A stretch of 64,000 nt of DNA from Nocardia sputorum (lineage in GTDB: Bacteria; Actinomycetota; Actinomycetes; Mycobacteriales; Mycobacteriaceae). Positions within the stretch are counted from its first letter, which is position 1. Each line of letters opens with the position of its first letter. Made by a program: the position numbers and the translations under genes. Location of the stretch: the NCBI RefSeq assembly GCF_027924405.1, contig NZ_AP026978.1, positions 6,696,001-6,760,000 on the forward strand. The letters are read 5' to 3'. A model generated the notes under the pieces. The model did no database searches. It was not told where the DNA came from and was given only the letters and a program-made list of their open reading frames with translations. Below, piece after piece: positions 51,431 to 59,691 of the stretch.

Positions 51431-52670
51431 CGGATCCCGCCCTCCGCTCCGCCGCCCGCTTCGCGGCCGCTTCCGTCAGCGTCGCGGCCAGATCGAACCG
51501 GCCGGGATCGGGTCGGTCGGCTTCGGCCGCGTACAGCCCGCGATGATCGTCGCCGGTCTGCAGCTCCTCGTACAACTCCTCCGTCCCGTCGAGCAACGAC
51601 CGGATCGCCGTGTTCATCACCGCGACGAACGGCACGGCGAGCAGACCGCCCGCGATCCCGCCGAGCACCACGCCCGCCGTGATCGCCAGCACCACGGCCA
51701 GCGGATGGATGCTGACCGCGCGCCCGAGCAGCAGCGGTTGCAGCACATGTCCCTCCAGCTGCATCACCGCGATGATGATGCCGAGCACGATCAACGCGGT
51801 GACCAGCCCTTTGGTCACCAGCGCGATGAACACCGCGATGAACCCGGCCAGGAACGCGCCGATGATCGGGATGAACGCGCCGATGAACACCAGCGAGGCC
51901 AGCGGCAGCGCCAAGGGCACCCCGAGAATGGCCAGCCCGGCGCCGATGCCGATGGCGTCGACCGCGGCGACCACGACGGTCGCGCGGACGAATCCGACCA
52001 GCGTGCCGAACCCGAGCCGCCCGGCGGTCCGGACCCGCTCGCGATGGTCGGTGGGCACGATCCTGGTGACGAAATCCCAGATCTGGTCGCCGCCGTACAG
52101 GAAGAAGATCAGGATGAACAGCGTCAGGAAAGTGCCGGTCAGCAATTCGCCGATCACGGTGGCGGTGGTGAGCGCCCCGCTGGTCAAGCTGTCCTGATTG
52201 GACTGAATCGCCTTGACGACGGCGTCGCCCACGTTGCGGATCTGCTCGTTGCTCAGATGCAGCCTGCCGTTGATCAGCCAGTCCTGGATCTGATGGATGC
52301 TGTCGGTGAACTTGTTCGACAGCTGCGGCACACCGGCGACGAACTGTTCCACGACGAAGGTCATGATGCCCGCGACCACACCGATCGAGCCGACCAGCGC
52401 GACGAACACCCCCACCGCCCGCGGCACGCCCAATCGCTGCATCCAGTCCACCAGCGGTGCGAGCAGGGCCGCCGCCAGCAGGGCGATGGCGAGCGGAATG
52501 ACCACCGTCGCCAGTTTCTGCACGATCGCCGTGACCGCGATCGCCAGCGCGAACAGCACCAGCAGCCGCCAGCCCCATTCCGCCGACACCCGGACGACCG
52601 GGTGCACCGTCTCCGCGGCGGGCCGGGACAGGGTGATTTTCCGCTCTGGACTTGACTTCGCGTCGGTCAC
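51390..52670 (-). CDS. AI-2E family transporter (Rv0205-like)
   Basis: A 426-residue membrane protein of the AI-2E/PerM family with about eight helices. It has the usual core: RLLVLFALAIAVTAIVQKL at the N-terminus, a long amphipathic stretch (DSIHQIQDWLINGRLHLSNEQ), then GFVRATVVVAAVDAIGIGAGL and LEGHVLQPLLLGRAVSIHPL. Family members are reported as autoinducer or sodium/proton exporters; the substrate here is unknown. The GTG at 52670 is preferred over ATG 52748 because TAGGCT stands 7 nt upstream and leaves room for the divergent promoter. It shares a transcript with the kinase gene. Confidence 0.84.
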   Translation of the reverse strand: MTDAKSSPERKITLSRPAAETVHPVVRVSAEWGWRLLVLFALAIAVTAIVQKLATVVIPLAIALLAAALLAPLVDWMQRLGVPRAVGVFVALVGSIGVVAGIMTFVVEQFVAGVPQLSNKFTDSIHQIQDWLINGRLHLSNEQIRNVGDAVVKAIQSNQDSLTSGALTTATVIGELLTGTFLTLFILIFFLYGGDQIWDFVTRIVPTDHRERVRTAGRLGFGTLVGFVRATVVVAAVDAIGIGAGLAILGVPLALPLASLVFIGAFIPIIGAFLAGFIAVFIALVTKGLVTALIVLGIIIAVMQLEGHVLQPLLLGRAVSIHPLAVVLAITAGVVLGGIAGGLLAVPFVAVMNTAIRSLLDGTEELYEELQTGDDHRGLYAAEADRPDPGRFDLAATLTEAAAKRAAERRAGSDDDAQAGEGSAQD

Positions 52671-52677
52671 CTCCGTG

Positions 52678-52683
52678 AGCCTA
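52678..52683 (-). promoter_or_regulatory. -10 hexamer TAGGCT, leaderless start
   Basis: On the minus strand TAGGCT ends 7 nt before GTG 52670. A GGAG lies directly against the GTG and is too close to act as a Shine-Dalgarno site. Confidence 0.55.
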
Positions 52684-52767
52684 ACCGGCGCGGCCGAACC
52701 CCGTCCGCGATCAGTGGCGGCGCGACCGGCGGCCAGCGCCGCGGACATGCCGACATGATCGAAACGC

Positions 52768-52773
52768 TAGATT
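52768..52773 (+). promoter_or_regulatory. -10 hexamer TAGATT, leaderless start
   Basis: TAGATT ends 7 nt before the GTG at 52781 of the cyclase gene, mirroring the arrangement of the divergent transporter gene about 110 bp away. Confidence 0.6.
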
Positions 52774-52780
52774 GGAGCCC

Positions 52781-54334
52781 GTGTCGGCGCCCTTGGAAGC
52801 GGTCAAACAGACCATGCGAACGCGCTGGCCGCTGTACCTGACATCGATGCTGCTGGCGAACGCTTTCGGCGCGGTTCTGGTGTGGGCGTTCATCCAGTAC
52901 GGGCTACCCGTCCCGGAGGGTGAGGCCTCCGGTGCCAGGCGCACCGGCCTGCTGATCCCGGCCGTCGTCTTCGTGGCGGGCGGCCTGCTCAGCATGGCCG
53001 CGTCCGCGCTCATGCTGCGTCCGGTGATGCGCTGGCAGATGCGCGGCGGCCCGCCGAGCCGCCAAGAGCAGATGGCCGCGCTGCACGCACCGCTGCGCCA
53101 GGCGATCCTGCATCTCGCGCTGTGGCTGATCGGCGGCGCCGTGCTGGCCGCGCTGATCATCCGGGACACTCCCGCGCTGGCCGGAGCGGTCATCGTCACC
53201 GAGTGCATGGCCGCGACCATCGTGTTCGGCTTCACCTACATGCTGGGCGAACGCATCCTGCGCCCGGTCGCGGCCCAGGCGCTGACCGAGGGCACCTTCG
53301 ACCACACCCTCACCCCGGGCGTCGGCACCAGGATGGCGATGACCTGGGGCATGGGCACCTTCGCCCCCACCATCGCCATCGTGCTGCTGTGCGTCACCCA
53401 GATCTCCTCGGACGTGAAGTTCTCCGCGCAGTCGCTGGCCATCTCCATCCTGCTGCTGTGCGGCGTGGTGATCATGCAGGCGCTCGCGCTGTCGATGCTC
53501 ACCGGTTCGAGTATTTCCGACCCGGTACGCCAGCTCAGCCAGGCCATCGACCGGGTCCAGGCCGGGGCGCGCGACGTGCAGGTCGAGGTCTTCGACGGCA
53601 GCGAGATCGGCCTGCTGCAGGTCGGCTTCAACCGGATGATGGAGGAGGCCGCCAAGCGCCGCCAACTCCAGGAACTGTTCGGTCAGCACGTCGGCGAGGA
53701 GGTGGCGCAGCGGGCGCTGGACTACGGCACCGAGCTCGGCGGCGAGACCCGGTTCGTCGCGGTGCTGTTCGTCGACATGGTCGGCTCCACCGCCGCCGCG
53801 GCCGAACGCCCGCCCACCGAGGTGGTCAGCCTGCTCAACGAGTTCTTCCGCATCGTGGTCGACGTGATCGACCGCCACCACGGCTTCGTCAACAAGTTCG
53901 TCGGCGACGCGGCGCTGGCCATCTTCGGCGCGCCGCTGGATCGCCCGGACGCACCGACCGCCGCGCTCGCCGCCGCGCGCGAACTGCGCGAAACCCTGCG
54001 GGAAGTGCCGGGCCTCGACATCGGCATCGGCGTCTCGGCCGGTCTGGCCGTCGCGGGCAACATCGGCGCGGCCAACCGCTTCGAGTACACGGTGATCGGA
54101 GACCCGGTCAACGAGGCATCCCGGCTCACCGAGCTGGCCAAAGAACGTCCCGGCCGAACGCTGGCCTCGGGTAGTGCGCTGTATTTCGCCGAGGAAAGCG
54201 AGCAGGACCAGTGGGAAACCGGCGACGAGGTGCAGCTGCGCGGCAGACGCAGGAAAACGCTCTTGGCCTGGCCCCGCGAACGGGCCGACGCGCCCGACGA
54301 TACCGAGGTCGAAACGGTGCGTTCGTTAGGCTGA
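52781..54334 (+). CDS. Class III adenylate/guanylate cyclase with HAMP domain
   Basis: A 517-residue membrane cyclase. Six helices fill residues about 15-250, a HAMP linker follows (SDPVRQLSQAIDRVQAGARD), and the catalytic domain covers residues about 300-490. The metal-binding Asp residues are in VAVLFVDMVGST and GDAALAIFGAP. The substrate-binding and transition-state segment reads YTVIGDPVNEASRLTELAK, with the Asp typical of adenine selection and the N-x3-R motif. The layout matches the Rv1318c-Rv1320c-type mycobacterial cyclases. It likely makes cAMP in answer to a membrane signal. Translation starts at GTG 52781 on a leaderless mRNA. Confidence 0.92.
   Translation: MSAPLEAVKQTMRTRWPLYLTSMLLANAFGAVLVWAFIQYGLPVPEGEASGARRTGLLIPAVVFVAGGLLSMAASALMLRPVMRWQMRGGPPSRQEQMAALHAPLRQAILHLALWLIGGAVLAALIIRDTPALAGAVIVTECMAATIVFGFTYMLGERILRPVAAQALTEGTFDHTLTPGVGTRMAMTWGMGTFAPTIAIVLLCVTQISSDVKFSAQSLAISILLLCGVVIMQALALSMLTGSSISDPVRQLSQAIDRVQAGARDVQVEVFDGSEIGLLQVGFNRMMEEAAKRRQLQELFGQHVGEEVAQRALDYGTELGGETRFVAVLFVDMVGSTAAAAERPPTEVVSLLNEFFRIVVDVIDRHHGFVNKFVGDAALAIFGAPLDRPDAPTAALAAARELRETLREVPGLDIGIGVSAGLAVAGNIGAANRFEYTVIGDPVNEASRLTELAKERPGRTLASGSALYFAEESEQDQWETGDEVQLRGRRRKTLLAWPRERADAPDDTEVETVRSLG
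54327..54332 (+). promoter_or_regulatory. -10 hexamer TAGGCT, leaderless start
   Basis: TAGGCT overlaps the stop codon of the cyclase gene and ends 6 nt before GTG 54339, so the YbhN-like gene may have its own promoter in addition to read-through. Confidence 0.5.
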
Positions 54335-54338
54335 CCGC

Positions 54339-55427
54339 GTGACGGCCGACGGGGAACTGGCAGGGGATCCTGCGCCGCCGCCCACGGCGGGTTCCCGCCG
54401 TGGCAGATTCCGCTGGCTGAAATGGGTGCTCGGCGCCGCACTGCTGGCCCTGCTGATCGCCGAGGGCGTGTACCTCTGGCCGCGCTTGCACGAGTCCTGG
54501 CAGAAGCTCACCGAGATCCACTGGGGGTGGCTGGCGGCATCGATCTGGCTGCAGGCGCTGTCGATGAGCGGGTTCGGCCGGGTGCAGAAGCAGCTGCTCA
54601 ACGCGGGCGGCGTCGCGGTGAGCCAGCGGAAATCCGTCGCGGTGGTCTACGGTGCGACGGCGATGTCGGTCACCTTGCCCGCCGGCCAGGTGTTCTCCAC
54701 CGCGTTCACCTACCGGCAGACCAGGCGCTGGGGCGCCAGTCCGATCGTCGCCTCCTGGCAGCTGGTGTTCTCCGGCGTGGTCGCCGCGGTGGGCCTGGCC
54801 TTGCTCGGCGTCGGCGGCACGCTGCTGGCGGGCGGGCGCGTCGGCCCGTTCAAGCTGATCCTCTCGGTGGCCGCCGTCGTCGCCCTGGTGTGGGCGGGCA
54901 ACCACGTGTCGCGCCATCCCGGTTCGCTCGAGGCACTGCTGCGCAAGCTGCTCGCGCTGGTCAACCGGCTGCGCAAGCGCGCGCCGGAGTCCGGCGCCGC
55001 CAAGATCGAGGATGTACTCGACCAGCTCGAATCGGTGAAGCTCGGCAAGCGCGACGGCGTGTTGGTGGCGCTCTGGGCGCTGGTGCACCGTTTCGCCGAC
55101 GTGGCCTGCCTCGGCGCGGCCTGTTACGCGGTGGGCGCCGATCCGCGCATCGCCGGTCTGCTGCTCGCCTTCGCCGTGGGCAAGGCGGTCGGGTCCATCC
55201 CCTTCGCGCCGGGCGGCATCGTCTACGTCGACGCCACGCTGATCTACGGCCTCACCGCCGCGGCCGGTCTGCCCGCCGCGCAGGCGGTCGCCGCGGCGTT
55301 CGTCTATCGGATGGTGAGCTTCATCCTGGTCGCGATCGCCGGGTGGATCGTGTTCCTGTTCCTGTTCCGCAGGCGGCAGGCCGACGACGCCGAGTTCGAG
55401 CGGGAATTCGAGCAGCGGCGGTTGTGA
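54339..55427 (+). CDS. YbhN/UPF0104 membrane protein (lysylphosphatidylglycerol synthase-like TM domain)
   Basis: A 362-residue polytopic protein with eight or so helices, similar to the flippase-like membrane domain of MprF (UPF0104/YbhN). Conserved-looking parts are RVQKQLLNAGGVAV, SVTLPAGQVFSTAFTYRQ and SIPFAPGGIVYVDATLIYG. There is no attached synthase domain, so it is not a lysyl-lipid synthase; a lipid transport role is possible. The gene begins 4 bp after the cyclase stop with a promoter-like hexamer. An acidic tail (DDAEFEREFEQRR) closes it. Confidence 0.78.
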   Translation: MTADGELAGDPAPPPTAGSRRGRFRWLKWVLGAALLALLIAEGVYLWPRLHESWQKLTEIHWGWLAASIWLQALSMSGFGRVQKQLLNAGGVAVSQRKSVAVVYGATAMSVTLPAGQVFSTAFTYRQTRRWGASPIVASWQLVFSGVVAAVGLALLGVGGTLLAGGRVGPFKLILSVAAVVALVWAGNHVSRHPGSLEALLRKLLALVNRLRKRAPESGAAKIEDVLDQLESVKLGKRDGVLVALWALVHRFADVACLGAACYAVGADPRIAGLLLAFAVGKAVGSIPFAPGGIVYVDATLIYGLTAAAGLPAAQAVAAAFVYRMVSFILVAIAGWIVFLFLFRRRQADDAEFEREFEQRRL

Positions 55428-55451
55428 CCGCGACCGCGTCGAGGTCCCCGT

Positions 55452-55457
55452 TACGCT
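55452..55457 (+). promoter_or_regulatory. -10 hexamer TACGCT, leaderless start
   Basis: TACGCT ends 7 nt before GTG 55465 of the DUF3054 gene, with no ribosome-binding site. Confidence 0.55.
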
Positions 55458-55464
55458 GGCCCGC

Positions 55465-55863
55465 GTGAGGAAATTGCTGCCGTTCGTGCTCGATGCGCTG
55501 CTCGTCGTCGTCTTCTGCGCGATCGGCAGGCGCAGCCACGACGAGGCGGTGCTCGCCGGACTGCTGCGCACCGTATGGCCGTTCGCGACGGGATTGGTCG
55601 TCGGCTGGCTCGTCGTGGTGTCCCCGCGGTGGCGCGCCGCCGCTGACGCGCGGTTCGACATCACCGCCCTGTGGCCCGCCGGGGTCGTGATCTGGGCCTG
55701 CACCCTGGCCGTGGGCATGCTGCTGCGCGTGGTCAGCGGGCAGGGCACGGCGGTGAGCTTCGTCCTGGTGGCCGGCGTCGTGCTCGCGGTGTTCCTGCTC
55801 GGCTGGCGCGCGGTGACCGAAGCCGTCCGGCGATCACGGTTCCGGAGTAGCCAGCGCCTGTAG
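55465..55863 (+). CDS. DUF3054 small membrane protein
   Basis: A 132-residue protein with four membrane helices (FVLDALLVVVFCAIGRRSHDE, TVWPFATGLVVGWLVVVSP, LWPAGVVIWACTLAVGMLLR, AVSFVLVAGVVLAVFLLGWR). The GRRSH in the first loop and the WPF start of the second helix match DUF3054, a small actinobacterial family with no known role. Its last 30 bp overlap the end of the PBP-like gene on the other strand. It follows the YbhN-like gene by 37 bp. Confidence 0.83.
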   Translation: MRKLLPFVLDALLVVVFCAIGRRSHDEAVLAGLLRTVWPFATGLVVGWLVVVSPRWRAAADARFDITALWPAGVVIWACTLAVGMLLRVVSGQGTAVSFVLVAGVVLAVFLLGWRAVTEAVRRSRFRSSQRL

Positions 55864-57513
55864 CATCCGGGCCGCCATCCGCGGGGTCGCGTCCTTGCTG
55901 TCCACGTCGTTGATGTGGATCGCGAAGACCAGATCGCCCATCGCCCCGATCAGCCACCCGTCCGGGCCCGCGGTCGCGGCGAACGCGTCGACGTCGCGGT
56001 AGCGGCGCACACTCGCGAGCTCCGGCGCGTTCGAGGCGTCGCGCAGCATGGCGCGCAGCCGGTCGGCGGTCTGCGGCGGGAGCGGGTCGAGCCGGGCATC
56101 GGTGGCGCTCGGGCGACCGGCCTCGATCATCGGCGGCGGCACCGACCCGCGCACGATCGTGGCCGCGGCGATGGCCATGCCGAACGGGCTGGCCAGCACG
56201 GCGTCCGAACCGCCACCCTGCGACACCTGCTCGGCGCTGCGTCCCGCGACGGCCAGACGGCCGGTGACCTCGTCGAGGCCGGGCACCTTGAAGTCGATGC
56301 CGACGCCGAGCGCGGTCGCCGCTTCGGCCGCGTCCTGCACCGACACTTCCTGCGGCGCCTTTCCCTTCGCCGACGCCGCGACCGCGCGGAACAGTTCCAT
56401 GGCGCCGCCCACCGGATACAGCCCGGTGAACGCCACCGACCCGTGCTCACTGGCCTGGCTGTTCTGCGCGACCGCCACCACCGCGCCGGTGGACGGCTGG
56501 ATCGCCACGATCGAGGCCTGCGTGGGCACGCTGACCACCGCGTCCTCCGCGGCACGCTGCAAGCGCTGATCCATCGTGCCCGCGATGTCCGGTCCCGGCG
56601 GACCCTGCTGGCCCGCGAGCTGAGTGATGAACCGCCCGTCCTGCTCGAACAGTTGGACGCCCCATCCGGAGTGCGCCTCCTGGCTTTCCTGCTGTACCTT
56701 GCGCAGCGCGTCGAGCATCGGCGACCAGACCCGGCGGTCGGCGGAGATCAGCCGGGGCTGCTTCTCCATCACCACACCGGGAATCGGCGCCATTCGCGGT
56801 TCCAGGATCGCGAAGTCACCCTCGCGCAGGTTCACCGCGACGATCGGCTTGCCCTGCGAGGTGGCCAGCTGCTGCATCAGCGACGCCCCGGTGATCAACG
56901 GCGCGACCGGCTCGATGGCCTTGGCGAGGGCGTCGGTGGACGCGATCGGGTCGGGCATCTTGGCGGGATCCAGCTTGACGACGTTGATGACCTGCTCGGT
57001 CATCAACGGCTCACCGGCGATGTCGTTGACTCGCGGCGCAGGCGTCGGATAGGTGCGCACCAGTTGCACCTTCCGGTTGTGCGTGAGCTGGGGCATCACG
57101 ACCGCGGGCTCCCAGGAGATCCGCCAGCCGATGGCCAGCTTGCGCACATTGCCTTCCAGGCTGTAGTTCCAGGTCTTCTTCTCCCCGAAACTCCACTCGA
57201 CGTCCATGCTGAAGATCGCCGACTCGGCATCGAGACCGATGAACTGGGTCTTGCGGTAGTCGACCTTGGCGCCCTGCAGCCCGGTAAACATTTGCTTGAG
57301 GGTTGCTGTAGCCGCGGTGGGGTACGACGTCAGGTCTGCCGCCTTGGTGTAGTCCTGATCGTCGAGCAGATCGGTGAAGCGCTCGACGACCGCTTCGGCT
57401 TCGTTCTGCTTCTCGTGTATCCCGCACGACCCGATCCCGAGCGCGAGCGCCGCCACCCCCATGAGTGCCATTGCGCCGCGAACACGAAAGCGGCGGGATC
57501 CCCACACGTCCAT
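55834..57513 (-). CDS. Penicillin-binding-protein-like lipoprotein lacking catalytic motifs
   Basis: A 559-residue exported protein with a lipoprotein signal (GVAALALGIGSC), an NTF2-like MecA_N domain (residues about 30-150) and a PBP dimerisation plus transpeptidase-like domain, the order of penicillin-binding lipoproteins such as PbpLipo (Rv2864c). Where active members read PGSTFK, this one reads PVGGAM (56398-56415), so the acylated Ser and the Lys are missing. The KTG box region reads FAATAGPDGW, also without KTG. It is thus probably a pseudoenzyme or scaffold of cell-wall synthesis. Surrounding fold markers (STGAVVAVAQN, GGGSDAVLASPFGMAIAAATI) are intact. ATG 57513 or GTG 57522 may start it. 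The 3' end overlaps the DUF3054 gene. Confidence 0.8.
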   Translation of the reverse strand: MDVWGSRRFRVRGAMALMGVAALALGIGSCGIHEKQNEAEAVVERFTDLLDDQDYTKAADLTSYPTAATATLKQMFTGLQGAKVDYRKTQFIGLDAESAIFSMDVEWSFGEKKTWNYSLEGNVRKLAIGWRISWEPAVVMPQLTHNRKVQLVRTYPTPAPRVNDIAGEPLMTEQVINVVKLDPAKMPDPIASTDALAKAIEPVAPLITGASLMQQLATSQGKPIVAVNLREGDFAILEPRMAPIPGVVMEKQPRLISADRRVWSPMLDALRKVQQESQEAHSGWGVQLFEQDGRFITQLAGQQGPPGPDIAGTMDQRLQRAAEDAVVSVPTQASIVAIQPSTGAVVAVAQNSQASEHGSVAFTGLYPVGGAMELFRAVAASAKGKAPQEVSVQDAAEAATALGVGIDFKVPGLDEVTGRLAVAGRSAEQVSQGGGSDAVLASPFGMAIAAATIVRGSVPPPMIEAGRPSATDARLDPLPPQTADRLRAMLRDASNAPELASVRRYRDVDAFAATAGPDGWLIGAMGDLVFAIHINDVDSKDATPRMAARMLQALATPEP

Positions 57514-57890
57514 GTCGCCCACTCTTCACTCTTGTCACTCCAGTAACAAGACCACCGTACCCGAAAAAGACCAGACCGCGATGCCTCCGTAGCGCGGACG
57601 TTACCCATGCTCAGCATCCCAATTCTGCCCCGGGATGTCGCATCTCGGGGGGCCTTTCATGATCATCGCCCAGCCGGTCGGCGGCAACCGGCGCCGCTAC
57701 CGTACCGGCCTTCTCGAAAAGTCGCGCGGTTACCGCCGCCCTCGACGTTTCGAATCAATAAATACCCCTAAGGGTGCGGATCGAAGCAATCGGACCCCTG
57801 TTCGCACACAGCGGAACCCCCAGCGGCGCGTTGAGAAGTAATCTTGTAATCACTGAAAGCACCGCAGAGCAGTAAGTAGGTGACCCGCCA
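57514..57890. other. Divergent promoter region, PBP-like gene / conserved hypothetical
   Basis: A 377-bp gap. It contains a 10-bp hairpin with a TCG loop at 57628-57650 (CCCCGGGATG/CATCTCGGGG, one G-U pair) and an AT-rich stretch near 57755-57775 (AATCAATAAATACCCCTAAG). A short frame at 57635-57841 has an atypical Arg-rich product and is not called. The likely start region for the plus-strand gene is the AT-rich part around 57840-57880. Confidence 0.45.
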
Positions 57891-58490
57891 ATGAGAAACG
57901 CACACCGCGGCCGGGGCTTCGGCCGCACGGGCGGCTGGCAGCAGGCCGATCTGCCGGACCCGTCGGACGTGCCCGACTGGTTCGCCGGAAGATTGCCGAA
58001 TGACTGGTTCACCGGCCCGCCGGTGATCGAGGTGGACCGGGACGAGATCGTCGTCATCGGGGAACTGCCGATTCCGCAGCCGGAGAAGAAGCCGGACGCC
58101 GACGACGCCGGCGCTTCGACCGAAGAAGTGCCGCGCGCGACGAAGGAGGGCGCGGTCGCCCGGTTCCGCGAGTCGACCCGTCCGGCCCGCATGCAGATCG
58201 CGAACGAAGCACAGCACCGCTACCGGCGCAATGTGGCCTGGGGCGTCTCGGTGGACGGGGAACGGATCATGTTCACCCATCTCGCCGTCCCCGTCATGAC
58301 CCGGCTGCGCCAGCCGGAGCGCAAGGTGCTCGACACCTTGGTCGACGCGGGCGTCGCCCGTTCCCGCGCCGACGCGCTGGCTTGGACCGTGAAGCTGGCG
58401 GGCAAGCACGCGGAGACGTGGCTGGAGGAACTGCGTGAGGCCATGCGCAAGGTCGACGACCTGCGCTCGGAAGGTCCACAGGGGCTGTAG
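57891..58490 (+). CDS. Conserved actinobacterial protein with ribbon-helix-helix-like motif
   Basis: A 199-residue protein seen widely in actinobacteria, as I recall, without known function. The N-terminal part is Pro/Asp-rich with [16 protein letters not shown] and an EIVVIGELP strand; the middle is disordered. The C-terminal 90 residues are conserved: [21 protein letters not shown], then [20 protein letters not shown] and [17 protein letters not shown], which reads like a ribbon-helix-helix dimer (strand, then two helices). DNA or protein binding is thus possible. ATG 57891 is used; the upstream region is AT-rich. It precedes aroQ by 38 bp. Confidence 0.7.
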   Translation: MRNAHRGRGFGRTGGWQQADLPDPSDVPDWFAGRLPNDWFTGPPVIEVDRDEIVVIGELPIPQPEKKPDADDAGASTEEVPRATKEGAVARFRESTRPARMQIANEAQHRYRRNVAWGVSVDGERIMFTHLAVPVMTRLRQPERKVLDTLVDAGVARSRADALAWTVKLAGKHAETWLEELREAMRKVDDLRSEGPQGL

Positions 58491-58515
58491 CCGGTCGGGC
58501 CCGGCGGCGGCGCGG

Positions 58516-58521
58516 TATCTT
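58516..58521 (+). promoter_or_regulatory. -10 hexamer TATCTT, leaderless start
   Basis: TATCTT ends 7 nt before ATG 58529 of aroQ. This argues for that ATG and against a TTG at 58520 that overlaps the hexamer. Confidence 0.6.
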
Positions 58522-58528
58522 GCCGTGC

Positions 58529-58978
58529 ATGGCTGCGACCGCGACGCCGGGCCCGATCCTGGTTCTGAACGGCCCGAACCTCAACATGCTCGGCACCAGG
58601 CAACCGGAGGTGTACGGGTCGGCGACGCTGGAGGACGTGGTGGAGTTGTGCCGGCGGACGGCGGCGAGGTTCGACCGGGAGGTCGTCGCCTTCCAGTCCA
58701 ATTCCGAAGGCGCGCTCATCGACCGCATCCACCAGGCGCGGGGCGCCGAGTCGGGCATCGTGATCAATCCCGGCGGACTCACCCACACCTCGGTGGCGCT
58801 GCGGGACGCGCTGGTGATTCCGGAACTGCCGATCGTCGAGGTGCACATCAGCAACGTGCACGCGCGCGAGGAGTTCCGGCATCACTCCTACATCTCCCCG
58901 ATCGCGACCGCGGTGGTCGCGGGCATGGGCATCCAGGGTTACGCCGCCGCCATCGAATTCCTCGCCCGCCCGAGTTAG
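58529..58978 (+). CDS. aroQ: 3-dehydroquinate dehydratase, type II
   Basis: Catalyses trans-dehydration of 3-dehydroquinate to 3-dehydroshikimate in the shikimate pathway. The 149-residue length is that of the dodecameric type II enzyme. Motifs are complete: [20 protein letters not shown] (Tyr in the flexible lid), [32 protein letters not shown], and the catalytic His in [18 protein letters not shown]. The chosen ATG has a leaderless promoter. No other shikimate gene lies beside it, so it is either a lone copy or a second copy for catabolism of quinate. The stop overlaps the next gene's stop by 4 bp. Confidence 0.95.
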   Translation: MAATATPGPILVLNGPNLNMLGTRQPEVYGSATLEDVVELCRRTAARFDREVVAFQSNSEGALIDRIHQARGAESGIVINPGGLTHTSVALRDALVIPELPIVEVHISNVHAREEFRHHSYISPIATAVVAGMGIQGYAAAIEFLARPS

Positions 58979-59421
58979 TTCAGCTGGAAGACCGGGAACC
59001 CCGGCGCGATGGCGGCGAGTTCCTCGTCGGTGGCGTCCTTGGTCACGCCCTCGAAGAACCTGCCGACCTCCCAGCCCCACTTCCGCAGGTAGAGGCGCAG
59101 CAGCGGCACCTTGTCGGCGTCGGCCACCTCGGTGGCGGTGAACGCCTCGACCTTGCGGCCGAGCCGGAGTTCGCCGCCGCCCGCCACGCGCAGGTTACGC
59201 ACCCACTGCGTGTGCCCACGCGGCGCGACGAGGAAGCGCTCGCCGTCTTCCCGCACCATCAGGTTGACCATCGTGGTGCGCCACTCGCCGCTCTTGCGCC
59301 CGCGCACCGCCAGCAGGCGCGACCCCATCACGCTGATGCCGAGCTTGGGCAACAGGTTGGCGATCCGGTTGAAGATCGCGTCGAATCCGGCGGGGCCGAT
59401 GTAGCGGGTGCCGAGGTCCAT
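58975..59421 (-). CDS. F420-dependent nitroreductase/deazaflavin-dependent oxidoreductase family
   Basis: A 148-residue split-barrel protein of the Ddn family (DUF385). The signature is [18 protein letters not shown] followed by [29 protein letters not shown], the usual deazaflavin-binding pattern. Members reduce quinones, nitroimidazoles or other substrates with F420H2. The gene ends 4 bp into the aroQ stop (TTAG). Its upstream DNA carries two copies of a palindromic AGAGCACTGCTCT-type site, so a repressor is expected, though none is adjacent. Confidence 0.85.
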   Translation of the reverse strand: MDLGTRYIGPAGFDAIFNRIANLLPKLGISVMGSRLLAVRGRKSGEWRTTMVNLMVREDGERFLVAPRGHTQWVRNLRVAGGGELRLGRKVEAFTATEVADADKVPLLRLYLRKWGWEVGRFFEGVTKDATDEELAAIAPGFPVFQLN

Positions 59422-59436
59422 GACTACTCCTTATTG

Positions 59437-59503
59437 TGAGCACTGCTCTCTATAGAGAGAAGTGTTCCACACACGACGCGGCGAAGTCAAGAGCACTGCT
59501 CTC
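59437..59503. promoter_or_regulatory. Two AGAGCACTGCTCT-type operator sites
   Basis: GAGCACTGCTCTC occurs at 59438-59450 and again at 59491-59503. The second, with the preceding A, is a perfect palindrome (AGAGCA-C-TGCTCT). The first runs into a further palindrome (CTCTCTATAGAGAG, 59446-59459). Both lie just upstream of the F420-type reductase gene and look like binding sites for a TetR-like dimer. Confidence 0.6.
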
Positions 59504-59691
59504 GTTTCACGAATCGGCTGCACGATGACGGCGTTCACTCGCTCGCGGTCGTACCGGTTGATCCAGCGGTCGGCGTTGGCGTTGATGGGCTGCATATCGA
59601 CCCCGGAACGCAAACCGGCCTCGCGAAGCCGGTCGACTCCTCGCACGGACGAGGAACCGGCCGATTCGGCGAGGCCGGATAACGGGATCGG
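59504..59691. other. Gap with possible remnant frame
   Basis: No intact gene. On the minus strand a frame of about 70 codons (59431-59646) reads MQPINANADRWINRYDRERV, which resembles the C-terminal helix of an ArsR- or MarR-like regulator, but the DNA-binding part is missing. It runs over the operator-like sites. It may be the tail of a lost regulator gene, or chance. Confidence 0.3.

Noticed and set aside
57635..57841. A 68-codon frame upstream of the conserved hypothetical gene
   Set aside because: Arg-rich random-like product in a divergent promoter region; it begins inside a hairpin.
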